Shown piece after piece: positions 27,456 through 36,291 of a DNA stretch of 64,000 nt. Origin of the DNA: Rhizobium leguminosarum. GTDB lineage: Bacteria > Pseudomonadota > Alphaproteobacteria > Rhizobiales > Rhizobiaceae. The position numbers and the translations under genes are program-made. The stretch covers positions 3,472,001 to 3,536,000 of the forward strand of contig NZ_CP025012.1 of NCBI RefSeq assembly GCF_002953715.1, given 5' to 3'. Position 1 is the stretch's first letter; each line of letters begins with the position of its first letter. The notes below the pieces were generated by a model, which made no database searches, was not told the DNA's origin, and worked only from the letters and a program-made list of their open reading frames with translations.

Positions 27456-27632
27456 GTGGTACCCGAAATGGTTGAACGAACGCCGGGAGAGTTAGAGTTC
27501 TTACGTGACAGATCAATTGCAAAAATATTGCCATTCTGTGAACCAGTCGGTGTCCGCCTCTTGCCTTTCCCATCCATCCCGCCAAAACTGGCTGGAAGAC
27601 GATGAGCCCAACCAGATTGCCGGAAAGAGGGC

Positions 27633-30600
27633 ATGACAGCGCGCCAACGCATCATTCCGGTGAGACGCGAATACAATCGCTGGGTCGCCAACCAGACGCT
27701 GGAAGATTATGCGCTGCGCTTCACCGCCAAGAGCGCCCGGCATTTTTCCTCGCAGCGCATCTCGCAGACGGCGATCGGCGCGATCTCCTTCCTGGCGCTG
27801 GAGGCGATCGGCGGCGCGATCACCCTCTCCTACGGCACCACCAACGCCTTTTACGCCATCATCGTCGCCTCGATCGCCATGCTGGCGATCGGCCTGCCGA
27901 TCAGCCGCTACGCCATCCGCCACGGCGTCGACATCGATCTTCTGACGCGCGGCGCGGGCTTCGGCTATATCGGCTCGACCATCACCTCGCTGATCTATGC
28001 AAGTTTCACCTTCATGCTGTTTGCGATCGAGGCTTCGATCATGTCCGGGGCGCTGGAGCTCACCCTCGGCATCCCGCTCTGGATCGGCTACATCATCAGC
28101 GCCGTCATGGTGATCCCGCTGGTGACGCACGGCGTGCGGCTGATCAGCAAGTTCCAGCTGATGACCCAGCCCTTCTGGATCGTGCTGAATATCCTGCCGT
28201 TCATCTTCATCGCCTTGCTGGACTGGGAAAAATTCGATCTCTGGCGCGCCTTTGCCGGCATCCGCCATGCCTCCGGCCCGCCCGGCACCGTCGCCGAATT
28301 CGATCTGGTGGAGTTCGGCGCTGCTTCTGCCGTCATCCTGGCGCTGATGTCGCAGATCGGCGAACAGGCCGACTTCCTGCGCTTCCTGCCGCCGGACCCG
28401 CAGCGCAAATGGCGCCATCGCCTGGCGATCTTTCTCGCCGGGCCGGGCTGGGTCATCATCGGCGCCCCGAAGCTGCTTGCCGGTTCCTTCCTGGTCGTGC
28501 TGACCTTCACCTCGGGCGTCCCCCTCGATCGCGCTGCCGACCCGGCGCAGATGTATCTGACCGCCTTCGGCTACATGGTCCCCTGGCACAATGCGGCGCT
28601 GCTATTGATGGCCGCTTTCGTCGTCGTCTCGCAGCTGAAGATCAACGTGATGAACGCCTATGCCGGCTCGCTCGCCTGGTCGAACTTCTTCTCGCGGCTG
28701 ACCCACAGCCATCCCGGCCGCGTCATCTGGCTGGTCTTCAACGTCGCAATCGCCCTGCTTCTGATGGAACTCGGCATCTACCGGCTGCTGGAGGAAACGC
28801 TCGGCATCTTCTCGATCATCGCCATGGCCTGGCTGTGCACCATCTCCGCCGATCTTTTCATCAACAAGCCGCTGGGGTTGGCTCCCCCCGGCATCGAGTT
28901 CAAGCGCGCCCATCTTTACGACATCAACCCGGTCGGCCTCGGCGCCATGACGCTGTCGGCGACGGTGTCGCTGACTGCCCATTTCGGTGCCTTCGGCGAG
29001 ATCGCCGCCTCGCTCGCCCCCTACATCACCCTCGTCATCGCGTTGATCGCCTCGCCTGTTATCGCCTGGGCGACGAAGGGCAAATTCTACCTCGCCCGCA
29101 AGCCGCGCCAGAGCTGGAAGAACCTGACGAGCATTACCTGCTCGGTCTGCGAACACCCGTTCGAGCCGGAGGACATGGCCTGGTGCCCGGCCTATGCCGC
29201 GCCGATCTGCTCGCTCTGCTGCTCGCTCGACAGCCGCTGCCACGACATGTGCAAGCCAGCTGCCCGTTTCAACGCACAGGTCGGCACCGTCGCCAAGGCG
29301 CTGCTGCCGGAAGCCATTCTGGGGAAGCTGACGACGCGCCTTGGCCGCTACGGCATCGCCGTCGTGCTCGCATTGACCGCCATCGGCGCGATCCTGGCGA
29401 TGATCGCCCATCAGGTCGCCTCCGCCTCACCCGCGACGGGTGAGGTCGTCAACCGCACCATCCTCATCGTCTTCTTCGTCTTCTCGGTAATCTCGGGCGT
29501 CGTCTGCTGGTTCTATGTGCTCGCCCATGACAGCCGCGTCGTTGCCGAGGAGGAATCCTCGCGTCAGAACACGCTGCTGCTCAAGGAAATCGCCGCCCAC
29601 AAGAAAACCGACGCCGCCTTGCAGAACGCCAAGGAGACGGCCGAGGCCGCCAACCGCGCCAAGAGCCGCTATGTCGTCGGGCTCAGCCATGAATTACGCA
29701 CGCCGCTGAACGCGGTGCTCGGCTACGCCCAGATCCTGGAACGCGACGAGACCATTCCGGCGCCGCGCCAATCCTCGATCAAGGTCATCCGCCGCAGCGC
29801 CGAACACCTCTCCGGGCTGATCGACGGCCTGCTCGATATTTCCAAGATCGAGGCCGGCCGCCTGCAGGTCTATTCCAACGAGATCAACATTCAGGATTTC
29901 CTCGACCAGATCGTTGATATGTTCCGCCCGCAGGCGCAGGCAAAGGGGCTCGCCTTCATCCACGAGCGGTCGCCGGCCTTGCCGCAATTCGTCCGCACCG
30001 ACGAAAAGCGCCTGCGCCAGATCCTGGTCAACCTGCTCTCCAATGCCATCAAGTTCACCGACGAAGGCAGCGTCACTTTCGATGTCGGCTATCGCAGCCA
30101 GGTTGCGACCTTCACCGTCGCCGATACCGGCCGAGGCATCACGGAAAAAGACCTGCCCCGCATCTACGAACCCTTCCAGCGCGGCGAGGCTGAAAGCGTG
30201 CGGCCAATGCCGGGCCTTGGCCTCGGCCTCACCATCACCCGGCTTCTGACCAACACGCTCGGCGGTGAGATCTCGGTTTCGAGCGTGAAAGATGAAGGCT
30301 CGACCTTCCGGGTCCGGCTGATGTTGTCCGCCGTCATGCGCGCGGTGGCCGCAGCGCCGCAGGAAAAGCGCATCGTCGGTTACGACGGCCCGCGCCGCAC
30401 GGTCGTGGTCGTCGACGATAACGAGGACCACCGCGAGATGATGCGCGAAATCCTGGCGCCGCTGGATTTCATTGTGCTGACGGCGGCAGGCGGCGGCGAA
30501 TGCCTGACGCTGATCGAGGGCATCATACCGGACCTCTTCCTTGTCGATATCCTGATGCCCGGCATGAACGGCTGGCAGCTCGTCTCGCGTCTGCGCGAGG

Positions 30601-31019
30601 CCGGTCAGACGGCGCCAGTGCTGATGCTTTCCGCCAATATCGGTGATGCGGCGGTTCTCAGCGACAGTGACGACAGCCACAACGATGCGATCGGCAAGCC
30701 GGTCGACATCCGCCAGCTGCGCGACAAGCTCGCCCTGCATCTCGGCCTGACATGGATCTTTGCCGATGCCGCGCCCGCCGTTCCTGTTAAGATCGAAGCG
30801 CCGATGCTGAGCCCAGGTGCTGCCCATGTGCAGGAATTGCTGCGGCTCGGCGAGATCGGCTATATCAGAGGTATCGAAGCCAAGCTTTCCGACCTTGCCA
30901 AGGTGGAGGCAAATCAGCCATTCACAGAGGAACTTCGCGCCTATGTCGCCGCCTTCGATCTCGCCGGCTTCATGACCTTCCTGCACGACTTCGACGAAAA
31001 GGTGGAATCCATTGGCTGA
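27633..31019 (+). CDS. NCS1-transporter-fused hybrid sensor histidine kinase
   Basis: 1128 aa. Residues ~15-490 are about 12 membrane helices resembling NCS1 (purine/cytosine permease-type) transporters, including YNRWVANQTLEDYALRFTAKS and LLTRGAGFGYIGSTITSLIYA. A Cys-rich segment with eight cysteines (CSVCEHPFEP...WCP...CSLCCSLDSRCHDMC) lies at ~505-541, followed by two more helices (~572-630). HisKA has the phospho-His in LSHELRTPLNAVLGY (~H686). The HATPase has NLLSNAIKF, DTGRGI and GLGLGLTI. A receiver has VVVVDDNEDH and phospho-Asp in LFLVDILMPGMNGW (~972). An unassigned helical tail may be Hpt-like. The stop overlaps the next gene. I infer ligand sensing through the transporter-like domain. 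Confidence 0.9.
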   Translation: MTARQRIIPVRREYNRWVANQTLEDYALRFTAKSARHFSSQRISQTAIGAISFLALEAIGGAITLSYGTTNAFYAIIVASIAMLAIGLPISRYAIRHGVDIDLLTRGAGFGYIGSTITSLIYASFTFMLFAIEASIMSGALELTLGIPLWIGYIISAVMVIPLVTHGVRLISKFQLMTQPFWIVLNILPFIFIALLDWEKFDLWRAFAGIRHASGPPGTVAEFDLVEFGAASAVILALMSQIGEQADFLRFLPPDPQRKWRHRLAIFLAGPGWVIIGAPKLLAGSFLVVLTFTSGVPLDRAADPAQMYLTAFGYMVPWHNAALLLMAAFVVVSQLKINVMNAYAGSLAWSNFFSRLTHSHPGRVIWLVFNVAIALLLMELGIYRLLEETLGIFSIIAMAWLCTISADLFINKPLGLAPPGIEFKRAHLYDINPVGLGAMTLSATVSLTAHFGAFGEIAASLAPYITLVIALIASPVIAWATKGKFYLARKPRQSWKNLTSITCSVCEHPFEPEDMAWCPAYAAPICSLCCSLDSRCHDMCKPAARFNAQVGTVAKALLPEAILGKLTTRLGRYGIAVVLALTAIGAILAMIAHQVASASPATGEVVNRTILIVFFVFSVISGVVCWFYVLAHDSRVVAEEESSRQNTLLLKEIAAHKKTDAALQNAKETAEAANRAKSRYVVGLSHELRTPLNAVLGYAQILERDETIPAPRQSSIKVIRRSAEHLSGLIDGLLDISKIEAGRLQVYSNEINIQDFLDQIVDMFRPQAQAKGLAFIHERSPALPQFVRTDEKRLRQILVNLLSNAIKFTDEGSVTFDVGYRSQVATFTVADTGRGITEKDLPRIYEPFQRGEAESVRPMPGLGLGLTITRLLTNTLGGEISVSSVKDEGSTFRVRLMLSAVMRAVAAAPQEKRIVGYDGPRRTVVVVDDNEDHREMMREILAPLDFIVLTAAGGGECLTLIEGIIPDLFLVDILMPGMNGWQLVSRLREAGQTAPVLMLSANIGDAAVLSDSDDSHNDAIGKPVDIRQLRDKLALHLGLTWIFADAAPAVPVKIEAPMLSPGAAHVQELLRLGEIGYIRGIEAKLSDLAKVEANQPFTEELRAYVAAFDLAGFMTFLHDFDEKVESIG

Positions 31020-31929
31020 GCCGGCCCTCCCCCGTGACATCGTTCTGCTCGTCGACGACTCGGCCGAAGCGCTCGGCTTCTTGACCGACGCACTCGAACA
31101 ATCCGGCTTCTCGGTGCTGATCGCCACGTCGGGCACGGCCGCACTTGGTATCGTCGAGCGCATCACGCCCGATATCATCCTGCTGGACGCGGTGATGCCC
31201 GCCATGGACGGCTTCGAGACCTGCCGCCGGCTGAAGGCGAATGCCGCGGTGGCGCAGGTGCCTGTCATCTTCATGACCGGCCTGACCGAGACCGAGCATG
31301 TCGTGCACGCGCTGGAATCCGGCGGCGTCGATTATCTCAGCAAGCCAATCAACATCGATGAACTGCGCGCCCGCATCCGTGTCCATCTGCGCAACGCTCG
31401 CTCGGCCCAAAGCGCCCGCATCGCGCTGGACGCGGCCGGCCGCCATCTGCTGGCGGTCAAGGGCGACGGCGCCATCCACTGGTCAACACCGCAAGCCACA
31501 CGGCTGGTCAATGCCGCCATGGGCAGCGACGACGGCATGGAAATCGTCGTCCACCATATCGCCGGCTGGATGCGCGACCGCGTCGCCGCGGTGCGCGACG
31601 GCATCATCTCCGTTGCCCATGCCGGCCAAGCAGCGCTGCAGCTCGCCTTCCTCGGCGCAATCGGCCCTGACGAATATCTCTTCCGCCTCACTGCCGCCAA
31701 TCAGCGCAGCGACGACGCGGTGCTGCGCCAGCGCTTTTCGCTCACCCAGCGCGAATCCGAAGTGCTGCTCTGGATTGCCAAGGGCAAGGCCAACCGCGAC
31801 ATCGGCGAAATATTGGGACTGTCGGCGCGGACGGTGAACAAGCACCTGGAACAGATTTATGTGAAGCTCGGCGTCGAGAACCGCGCATCGGCTGCCGTGA
31901 AGGCCACGCATGTGCTGCACGAGATGTAA
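31012..31929 (+). CDS. Response regulator, receiver + LuxR/NarL-type helix-turn-helix
   Basis: About 305 aa. The receiver has VLLVDDSAEA, phospho-Asp D59 in IILLDAVMPAMDGFETC, and the Lys in DYLSKPINIDELRARI. A middle segment of about 90 residues carries no clear domain. The C-terminal HTH is FSLTQRESEVLLWIAKGKANRDIGEILGLSARTVNKHLEQIYVKLGVENRASA. It starts at a TTG that overlaps the 3' end of the kinase gene, with GGTGGA just upstream and no in-frame alternative nearby. Overlap strongly implies it is the partner of the NCS1-fused kinase. Its targets are unknown. Confidence 0.9.
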   Translation: MAEPALPRDIVLLVDDSAEALGFLTDALEQSGFSVLIATSGTAALGIVERITPDIILLDAVMPAMDGFETCRRLKANAAVAQVPVIFMTGLTETEHVVHALESGGVDYLSKPINIDELRARIRVHLRNARSAQSARIALDAAGRHLLAVKGDGAIHWSTPQATRLVNAAMGSDDGMEIVVHHIAGWMRDRVAAVRDGIISVAHAGQAALQLAFLGAIGPDEYLFRLTAANQRSDDAVLRQRFSLTQRESEVLLWIAKGKANRDIGEILGLSARTVNKHLEQIYVKLGVENRASAAVKATHVLHEM

Positions 31930-31950
31930 CATGGCGTTGGCGGCTGGTCG

Positions 31951-32922
31951 CTAAACCACCCGATCCGGCACATCCCTGCCCTCGAAAAACGCCGTCACGT
32001 TGTCGACCACCTTTATGCCCATGGCGGTCCGCGTCTCTTCCGTGGCGCTGCCGAGATGCGGCAGCACCATGACGTTCTCCATACGCCGCAGCGCCTCCGG
32101 CACATCAGGTTCCGCCTCGTAGACGTCAAGCCCGGCGCCGCGGATCGTGCCCGCCTTGAGTGCTGCAATCAGCGCCGCCTCATCCACCACGTCGCCACGC
32201 GCCGTATTGATGAGAAAGGCGTCCGGCTTCATCGCTGCAAGCCGTGCCGCATTCATCAGGTGTCGGTTCTCTGCTCCACCAGGGCAATGCAGCGAGACGA
32301 AATCGGCCACCGCCAGCACGGCCTCGATCGTCGGCAGCTGCCGCGCGCCGTAACGCGCCGCCTCCGCCGGATCGGTCGGTGAACGGTTGAAGAACACCAC
32401 ATCCATGCCGAAGCCGAAATGGCAGCGTTGCGCAAAGGCCTTGCCGATTCGGCCGAAACCGATAATACCGACCGTCTTCCCGCTCACCTTGGTGCCGACC
32501 AAATGCGTCGGGCACCAGCCCTTCCATTCGCCAGCGCGTAGCTGCCGCTCGCCCTCGCCACCGCGCCGGGCAACGGAGAGCAGCAACAACATGGCGATAT
32601 CGGCCGTGCAGTCGGTCAACACGCCGGGCGTGTTCGTGACCGCAATGCCTCTGTTCTTGGCAGCTGTTATATCGATGTGATTGTAGCCGACGCCGAAATT
32701 GCCGAGGAACTTGGTAACAACAGGCACGCCGTCGAAGACGGCGGCGGGCAACCGGTCGGAAACCGTCGGCAATACGGCATCATAGGTCGAGAGCGCCAGC
32801 CGCAGCTCGTCTTTGCCGAGCGGAATATCGTCACGATTGAACGTCACGTCGAAACGTTCGGCAAGGACGGCTTCCACCGTGGCTGGCCAGCGCCGGGTGA
32901 CAAGAATGCGGGGTTTGGACAT
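31951..32922 (-). CDS. D-isomer 2-hydroxyacid dehydrogenase (glyoxylate/hydroxypyruvate reductase-like)
   Basis: 323 aa. The NAD(P)-binding motif is VGIIGFGRIGKAFAQRC. The catalytic Arg is in NTARGDVVDE, the Glu in DVYEAEPDVPEAL, and the His in VLPHLGSATEET. It resembles D-glycerate dehydrogenase/glyoxylate reductase (GyaR) more than phosphoglycerate dehydrogenase because it lacks a C-terminal ACT domain. It is convergent with the response-regulator gene (21 bases apart) and 80 bases downstream of the liv terminator, so it is probably its own unit. Confidence 0.9.
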   Translation of the reverse strand: MSKPRILVTRRWPATVEAVLAERFDVTFNRDDIPLGKDELRLALSTYDAVLPTVSDRLPAAVFDGVPVVTKFLGNFGVGYNHIDITAAKNRGIAVTNTPGVLTDCTADIAMLLLLSVARRGGEGERQLRAGEWKGWCPTHLVGTKVSGKTVGIIGFGRIGKAFAQRCHFGFGMDVVFFNRSPTDPAEAARYGARQLPTIEAVLAVADFVSLHCPGGAENRHLMNAARLAAMKPDAFLINTARGDVVDEAALIAALKAGTIRGAGLDVYEAEPDVPEALRRMENVMVLPHLGSATEETRTAMGIKVVDNVTAFFEGRDVPDRVV

Positions 32923-33002
32923 GGACGGTTCCGCTCAACGCTTCAAAACGATGCCAAGAGTTAGACCAGCCAGGCGAAAATTGAAACGTCCGCAAAAAGA
33001 AA

Positions 33003-33026
33003 GAAGCCCGGTCGGAACCGGGCTTC
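33003..33026 (-). terminator. Terminator after the liv operon
   Basis: GAAGCCCGGT pairs with ACCGGGCTTC across a 4-base loop, and the minus strand continues TTTCTTTTTGCGG. It lies 32 bases past the binding-protein stop codon. Confidence 0.88.
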
Positions 33027-33057
33027 GATAATCATGTCCCATAAAGGGGAGCGAGGC

Positions 33058-34179
33058 TTACATGCCCTGCGGGAAGTAGCTGTACTTGCCGTCCGGACCC
33101 TTCTTCCATTCGTACATGATGTAGCCAGGAATCTTCGGGTCGCCCTTTTCGTCAAACGAAATGTCGCCGAGAACGGTCGGGAACGGACCCTTTTCCTTCA
33201 TGGCCTTGGCAACGGCCTCAGGATCCAGCGAACCGGCAGCCTTGGCGGCTCCAGCGATCGTCTGCATCGCAGCGTAGGAATAGAGCGTGTAGGCTTCCGG
33301 ATTGAAACCAGCGGCCTTGAACTTTTCGACGAGTTCCTTGTTCGCAGGGTTCGCCGTCGGATCGGGGCCGAAGGTGTTCAGCGTACCGGCGACGGCGTCG
33401 CCAGCGATCGAGGCCAGTTCGTTCGAAACGATACCGTCGCCCGAAACCAGCGTCGCCTTCAGGCCCTGGTCAGCCGCCTGGCGGATGATGAGACCGGCTT
33501 CGGTGTGCAGACCACCCCAATAGATGATCGAGACGCCGGCTTCCTTCATCTTGGCGATGAGGGCCGAGAAGTCCTTGTCGCCGACATTGATGCCTTCATA
33601 AATGACTTCCGTCACGCCGGCGGCGTTCATAGACTTCTTGGTTTCGTCGGCAAGGCCCTGACCGTAGGGGGTCTTGTCGTGAACGACGGCGATCTTGGCG
33701 TCCTTGAAGTGGTCAGCAAGATACTTGCCGGCGATGGCACCCTGCTGGTCGTCACGGCCGCAGGTGCGGAACGTGTTCCAGAGGCCCCGTTCCGTGAAGG
33801 TCGGGTTCGTGGCGGCCGGGGTGATTTCGAGGATGCCGTTTTCGGCATAGACTTCCGAAGCCGGGATCGAAACGCCCGAGTTGAAGTGGCCGATGACGAA
33901 CTTGACGCCGTCAGCAGCGAACTTGTTGGCGACCGAAATGCCCTGCTTCGGGTCGGAGACGTCGTCGCCGAGTTCGATCTTGATCTGCTCGCCGTTGATG
34001 CCGCCAGCCGCGTTGATGTCGGCGGCTGCCTGTTCAGCACCCTTCTGGAGCTGAGCGCCGAACGCGGCGTTCGGGCCAGTCAGCGGACCAGCGACAGCGA
34101 TGAGGACGTCGGCCCAAGCGTTGCCGCTGAAGGCGACCATCGCCGTCAGAGCCACTGCCGACAGAAGAGACTTCTTCAT
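33058..34179 (-). CDS. Branched-chain amino-acid ABC transporter substrate-binding protein (LivK/LivJ-like)
   Basis: 373 aa with a signal peptide ending [26 protein letters not shown]. It is a type-I periplasmic binding protein of the Leu/Ile/Val family: [65 protein letters not shown]. It lies at the 3' end of the liv genes with about 120 bases upstream, so it may also have its own promoter. A strong terminator follows. In rhizobia such transporters (LivHMGF) have broad amino-acid range. Confidence 0.93.
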   Translation of the reverse strand: MKKSLLSAVALTAMVAFSGNAWADVLIAVAGPLTGPNAAFGAQLQKGAEQAAADINAAGGINGEQIKIELGDDVSDPKQGISVANKFAADGVKFVIGHFNSGVSIPASEVYAENGILEITPAATNPTFTERGLWNTFRTCGRDDQQGAIAGKYLADHFKDAKIAVVHDKTPYGQGLADETKKSMNAAGVTEVIYEGINVGDKDFSALIAKMKEAGVSIIYWGGLHTEAGLIIRQAADQGLKATLVSGDGIVSNELASIAGDAVAGTLNTFGPDPTANPANKELVEKFKAAGFNPEAYTLYSYAAMQTIAGAAKAAGSLDPEAVAKAMKEKGPFPTVLGDISFDEKGDPKIPGYIMYEWKKGPDGKYSYFPQGM

Positions 34180-34299
34180 ATTATTACTCCCAATTTTTGG
34201 GCGGGTTCCGGTCCAAGGCCCAGCGCACTACCCACCATTGACTGCGCCAGGAAAGCTGTTCCACTCGGAAGGCAATTCATGCCTAGTTTCAACGGACTG

Positions 34300-34653
34300 T
34301 CAATGTTTGTCCTTCCACGAAAACGCGGAAGTCTTTTCGTACAGCCAGTAATAGTTGTTAACCATCTGATTGGTGCGGCGGTAGCGGAAGCCGGCCGTCG
34401 AGAACACCAGCAGCGTCACGAAGTCGAGGATATAGTAGAAGGCGTTGAGCATCGGGCCATTGAACAGGGCATGATGCAGGAACTGCATCGCCCAGGCGAG
34501 CAGGAATGTATAGACGATGACCAACGGATAGTCGGCCCAGCCTTCGGCAACCGCTTTGCCGGCGCGCCAGGCCGTCCAGAAGCCTAAGAGCAAGACGATG
34601 ACACGGATCGCCACAAGGGGGCCGGCATCCGCTTCGAAGAAAAGTCCCTGCAT
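34300..34653 (-). CDS. Small membrane protein (DUF6867 family)
   Basis: 117 aa from ATG 34653, which has GGAGAG upstream. Three or four hydrophobic segments are visible (VAIRVIVLLLGFWTAW, YPLVIVYTFLLAWAMQFLHHALF, YYILDFVTLLVFSTAGF). It ends RYRRTNQMVNNYYWLYEKTSAFSWK, a polar cytoplasmic tail. The family recurs next to rhizobial liv genes but has no known function. It is 19 bases downstream of livF and so is in the operon. Confidence 0.8.
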   Translation of the reverse strand: MQGLFFEADAGPLVAIRVIVLLLGFWTAWRAGKAVAEGWADYPLVIVYTFLLAWAMQFLHHALFNGPMLNAFYYILDFVTLLVFSTAGFRYRRTNQMVNNYYWLYEKTSAFSWKDKH

Positions 34654-34672
34654 GTCAAACTCTCCTTTCGAC

Positions 34673-35416
34673 CTAGTGTCTTCCGCCTTCGAGATAGGCG
34701 GCGCGGACCTCGGGATTGGCAAGAAGCTCCTTGCCGGAGCCGCTCATCGTCACCTTGCCGTTCACCATCACGTAGGCGCGGTGAGAAAGCCTGAGGGCAG
34801 CGAACGCGTTCTGCTCGACGAGGAAAACGGTCAGCCCCTCCGCCTCGTTGAGCTTCTTGATCGCCTCGAAGATGCCCTTGACGATCAGCGGCGCAAGACC
34901 AAGCGAGGGTTCGTCGAGCAGCAGCAACTTCGGGCGCGCCATCAGCGCGCGGCCGATCGACAGCATCTGCTGCTCACCGCCCGAAAGTGTTCCGCCCCGC
35001 TGGGCGTGACGTTCCTTGAGACGCGGGAAGAGCGTGAAGATCTTCTCGACGTCTTCGGCGAAATGTTTCAGATTGTCGAGGCCTGCGCCCATCTGAAGAT
35101 TTTCCAGAACCGTCATGCGCGGGAAGATGCGGCGGCCTTCTGGCGACTGTGCAATGCGTAGACGGGCGATTTCATGCGTCGGCATGCGGGTGATGTCGCG
35201 GCCCTCGAAGACCACCGAACCGGTGCGGGCCTGCGGGCTGCCGCAGATCGTCATCATCAGTGTCGACTTGCCGGCGCCATTGGCGCCTATCAGGCTGACG
35301 ATCTCGCCCTTGTTGACGTGGACATCGACGCCGGCCAGCGCCCGGATATTGCCGTAATAGGTTTCGACGCCATTCACCTGAAGGAGCGGTTGACCCGTCA
35401 TTACTTCATCGCCCAT
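34673..35416 (-). CDS. livF: Branched-chain amino-acid ABC transporter ATP-binding protein LivF
   Basis: 247 aa. Walker A GANGAGKSTLMMTICG, signature LSGGEQQMLSIGRALMARPK, Walker B LLLLDEPSLGLAP. It pairs with LivG. The ATG overlaps the livG stop codon, implying coupled translation. The N-terminal MGDEVMTGQPLLQVNGVETYYGN may instead begin at the second Met. Confidence 0.95.
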   Translation of the reverse strand: MGDEVMTGQPLLQVNGVETYYGNIRALAGVDVHVNKGEIVSLIGANGAGKSTLMMTICGSPQARTGSVVFEGRDITRMPTHEIARLRIAQSPEGRRIFPRMTVLENLQMGAGLDNLKHFAEDVEKIFTLFPRLKERHAQRGGTLSGGEQQMLSIGRALMARPKLLLLDEPSLGLAPLIVKGIFEAIKKLNEAEGLTVFLVEQNAFAALRLSHRAYVMVNGKVTMSGSGKELLANPEVRAAYLEGGRH

Positions 35417-36291
35417 CAGTTTGCGCCTCCTTCGAGCTGCTCGACGGCTGCGATCACCTCTTCCACTTCTTCATCCTCGACACCGAGATAGGCCGCGATG
35501 ACCCTCGGATCGTTCTTCACATGATCCGGCGTGCCGTCGGAGATCTTCTGACCATATTCGAGGACGACGACGTGGTCGGAGATTTCCATGACCACCGACA
35601 TGTCGTGCTCGATCAGCAGAATCGACGTTCCTGTTTCGGCACGAATGCTCTTCAGCAGCGCGTTGAGCGTTGCAGATTCGCGTGGATTGAGGCCGGCAGC
35701 GGGTTCATCCAGACAGAGCAGCTCCGGGCCGGTACACATGGCGCGGGCAATTTCGAGACGCCGCTGGGCGCCATAGGGCAAATCGCCGGCGGGATCGTCG
35801 GCGCGGTCGATCAGATCGGCCTTCTCAAGCCAGAAACGCGCAAGCTCGATCGCCCCGGCCGCTTCCCGCCTATACGGGCCGACACCGATAAGGCCGAGGA
35901 TCGTATAACCCGACGCCTTCATCAGCTTGTTGTGCTGGGCAACCAACAGGTTTTCGAGAACGGTCAGGCCGGAGAACAGCCGGATGTTCTGGAAGGTACG
36001 CGCGACCTTGGCTTCCCTGGTGATGCGAAAGTCCGGCAGGCGCTCCAGCAGATATTGCTTGCCGCTCTTCTGGTTGAACGTGATCATGCCCATCGTCGGC
36101 TTGTAGAAGCCGGTGATGCAGTTGAAGACGGTGGTCTTGCCGGCGCCGTTCGGCCCGATCAGCGCGGTGATATCGCCGCGCTTGGCTTCGAAGGAGAAGT
36201 CGTTGATGGCCATCAGGCCGCCGAACTTCATCGACAGGTGTTCGACCTTGAGAAGAGTGTCGTCAGACATCGTATTCGTTACGGGGCTCAT
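35416..36291 (-). CDS. livG: Branched-chain amino-acid ABC transporter ATP-binding protein LivG
   Basis: About 291 aa. Walker A GPNGAGKTTVFNCITGFYKPT, signature DLPYGAQRRLEIARAM, Walker B LLCLDEPAAGLNPRE. It is longer than the E. coli protein by an acidic C-terminal tail (LGVEDEEVEEVIAAVEQ). The start overlaps the livM stop; an internal ATG (MSDDTLLKVEHL) is a plausible alternative. Confidence 0.95.
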   Translation of the reverse strand: MSPVTNTMSDDTLLKVEHLSMKFGGLMAINDFSFEAKRGDITALIGPNGAGKTTVFNCITGFYKPTMGMITFNQKSGKQYLLERLPDFRITREAKVARTFQNIRLFSGLTVLENLLVAQHNKLMKASGYTILGLIGVGPYRREAAGAIELARFWLEKADLIDRADDPAGDLPYGAQRRLEIARAMCTGPELLCLDEPAAGLNPRESATLNALLKSIRAETGTSILLIEHDMSVVMEISDHVVVLEYGQKISDGTPDHVKNDPRVIAAYLGVEDEEVEEVIAAVEQLEGGAN

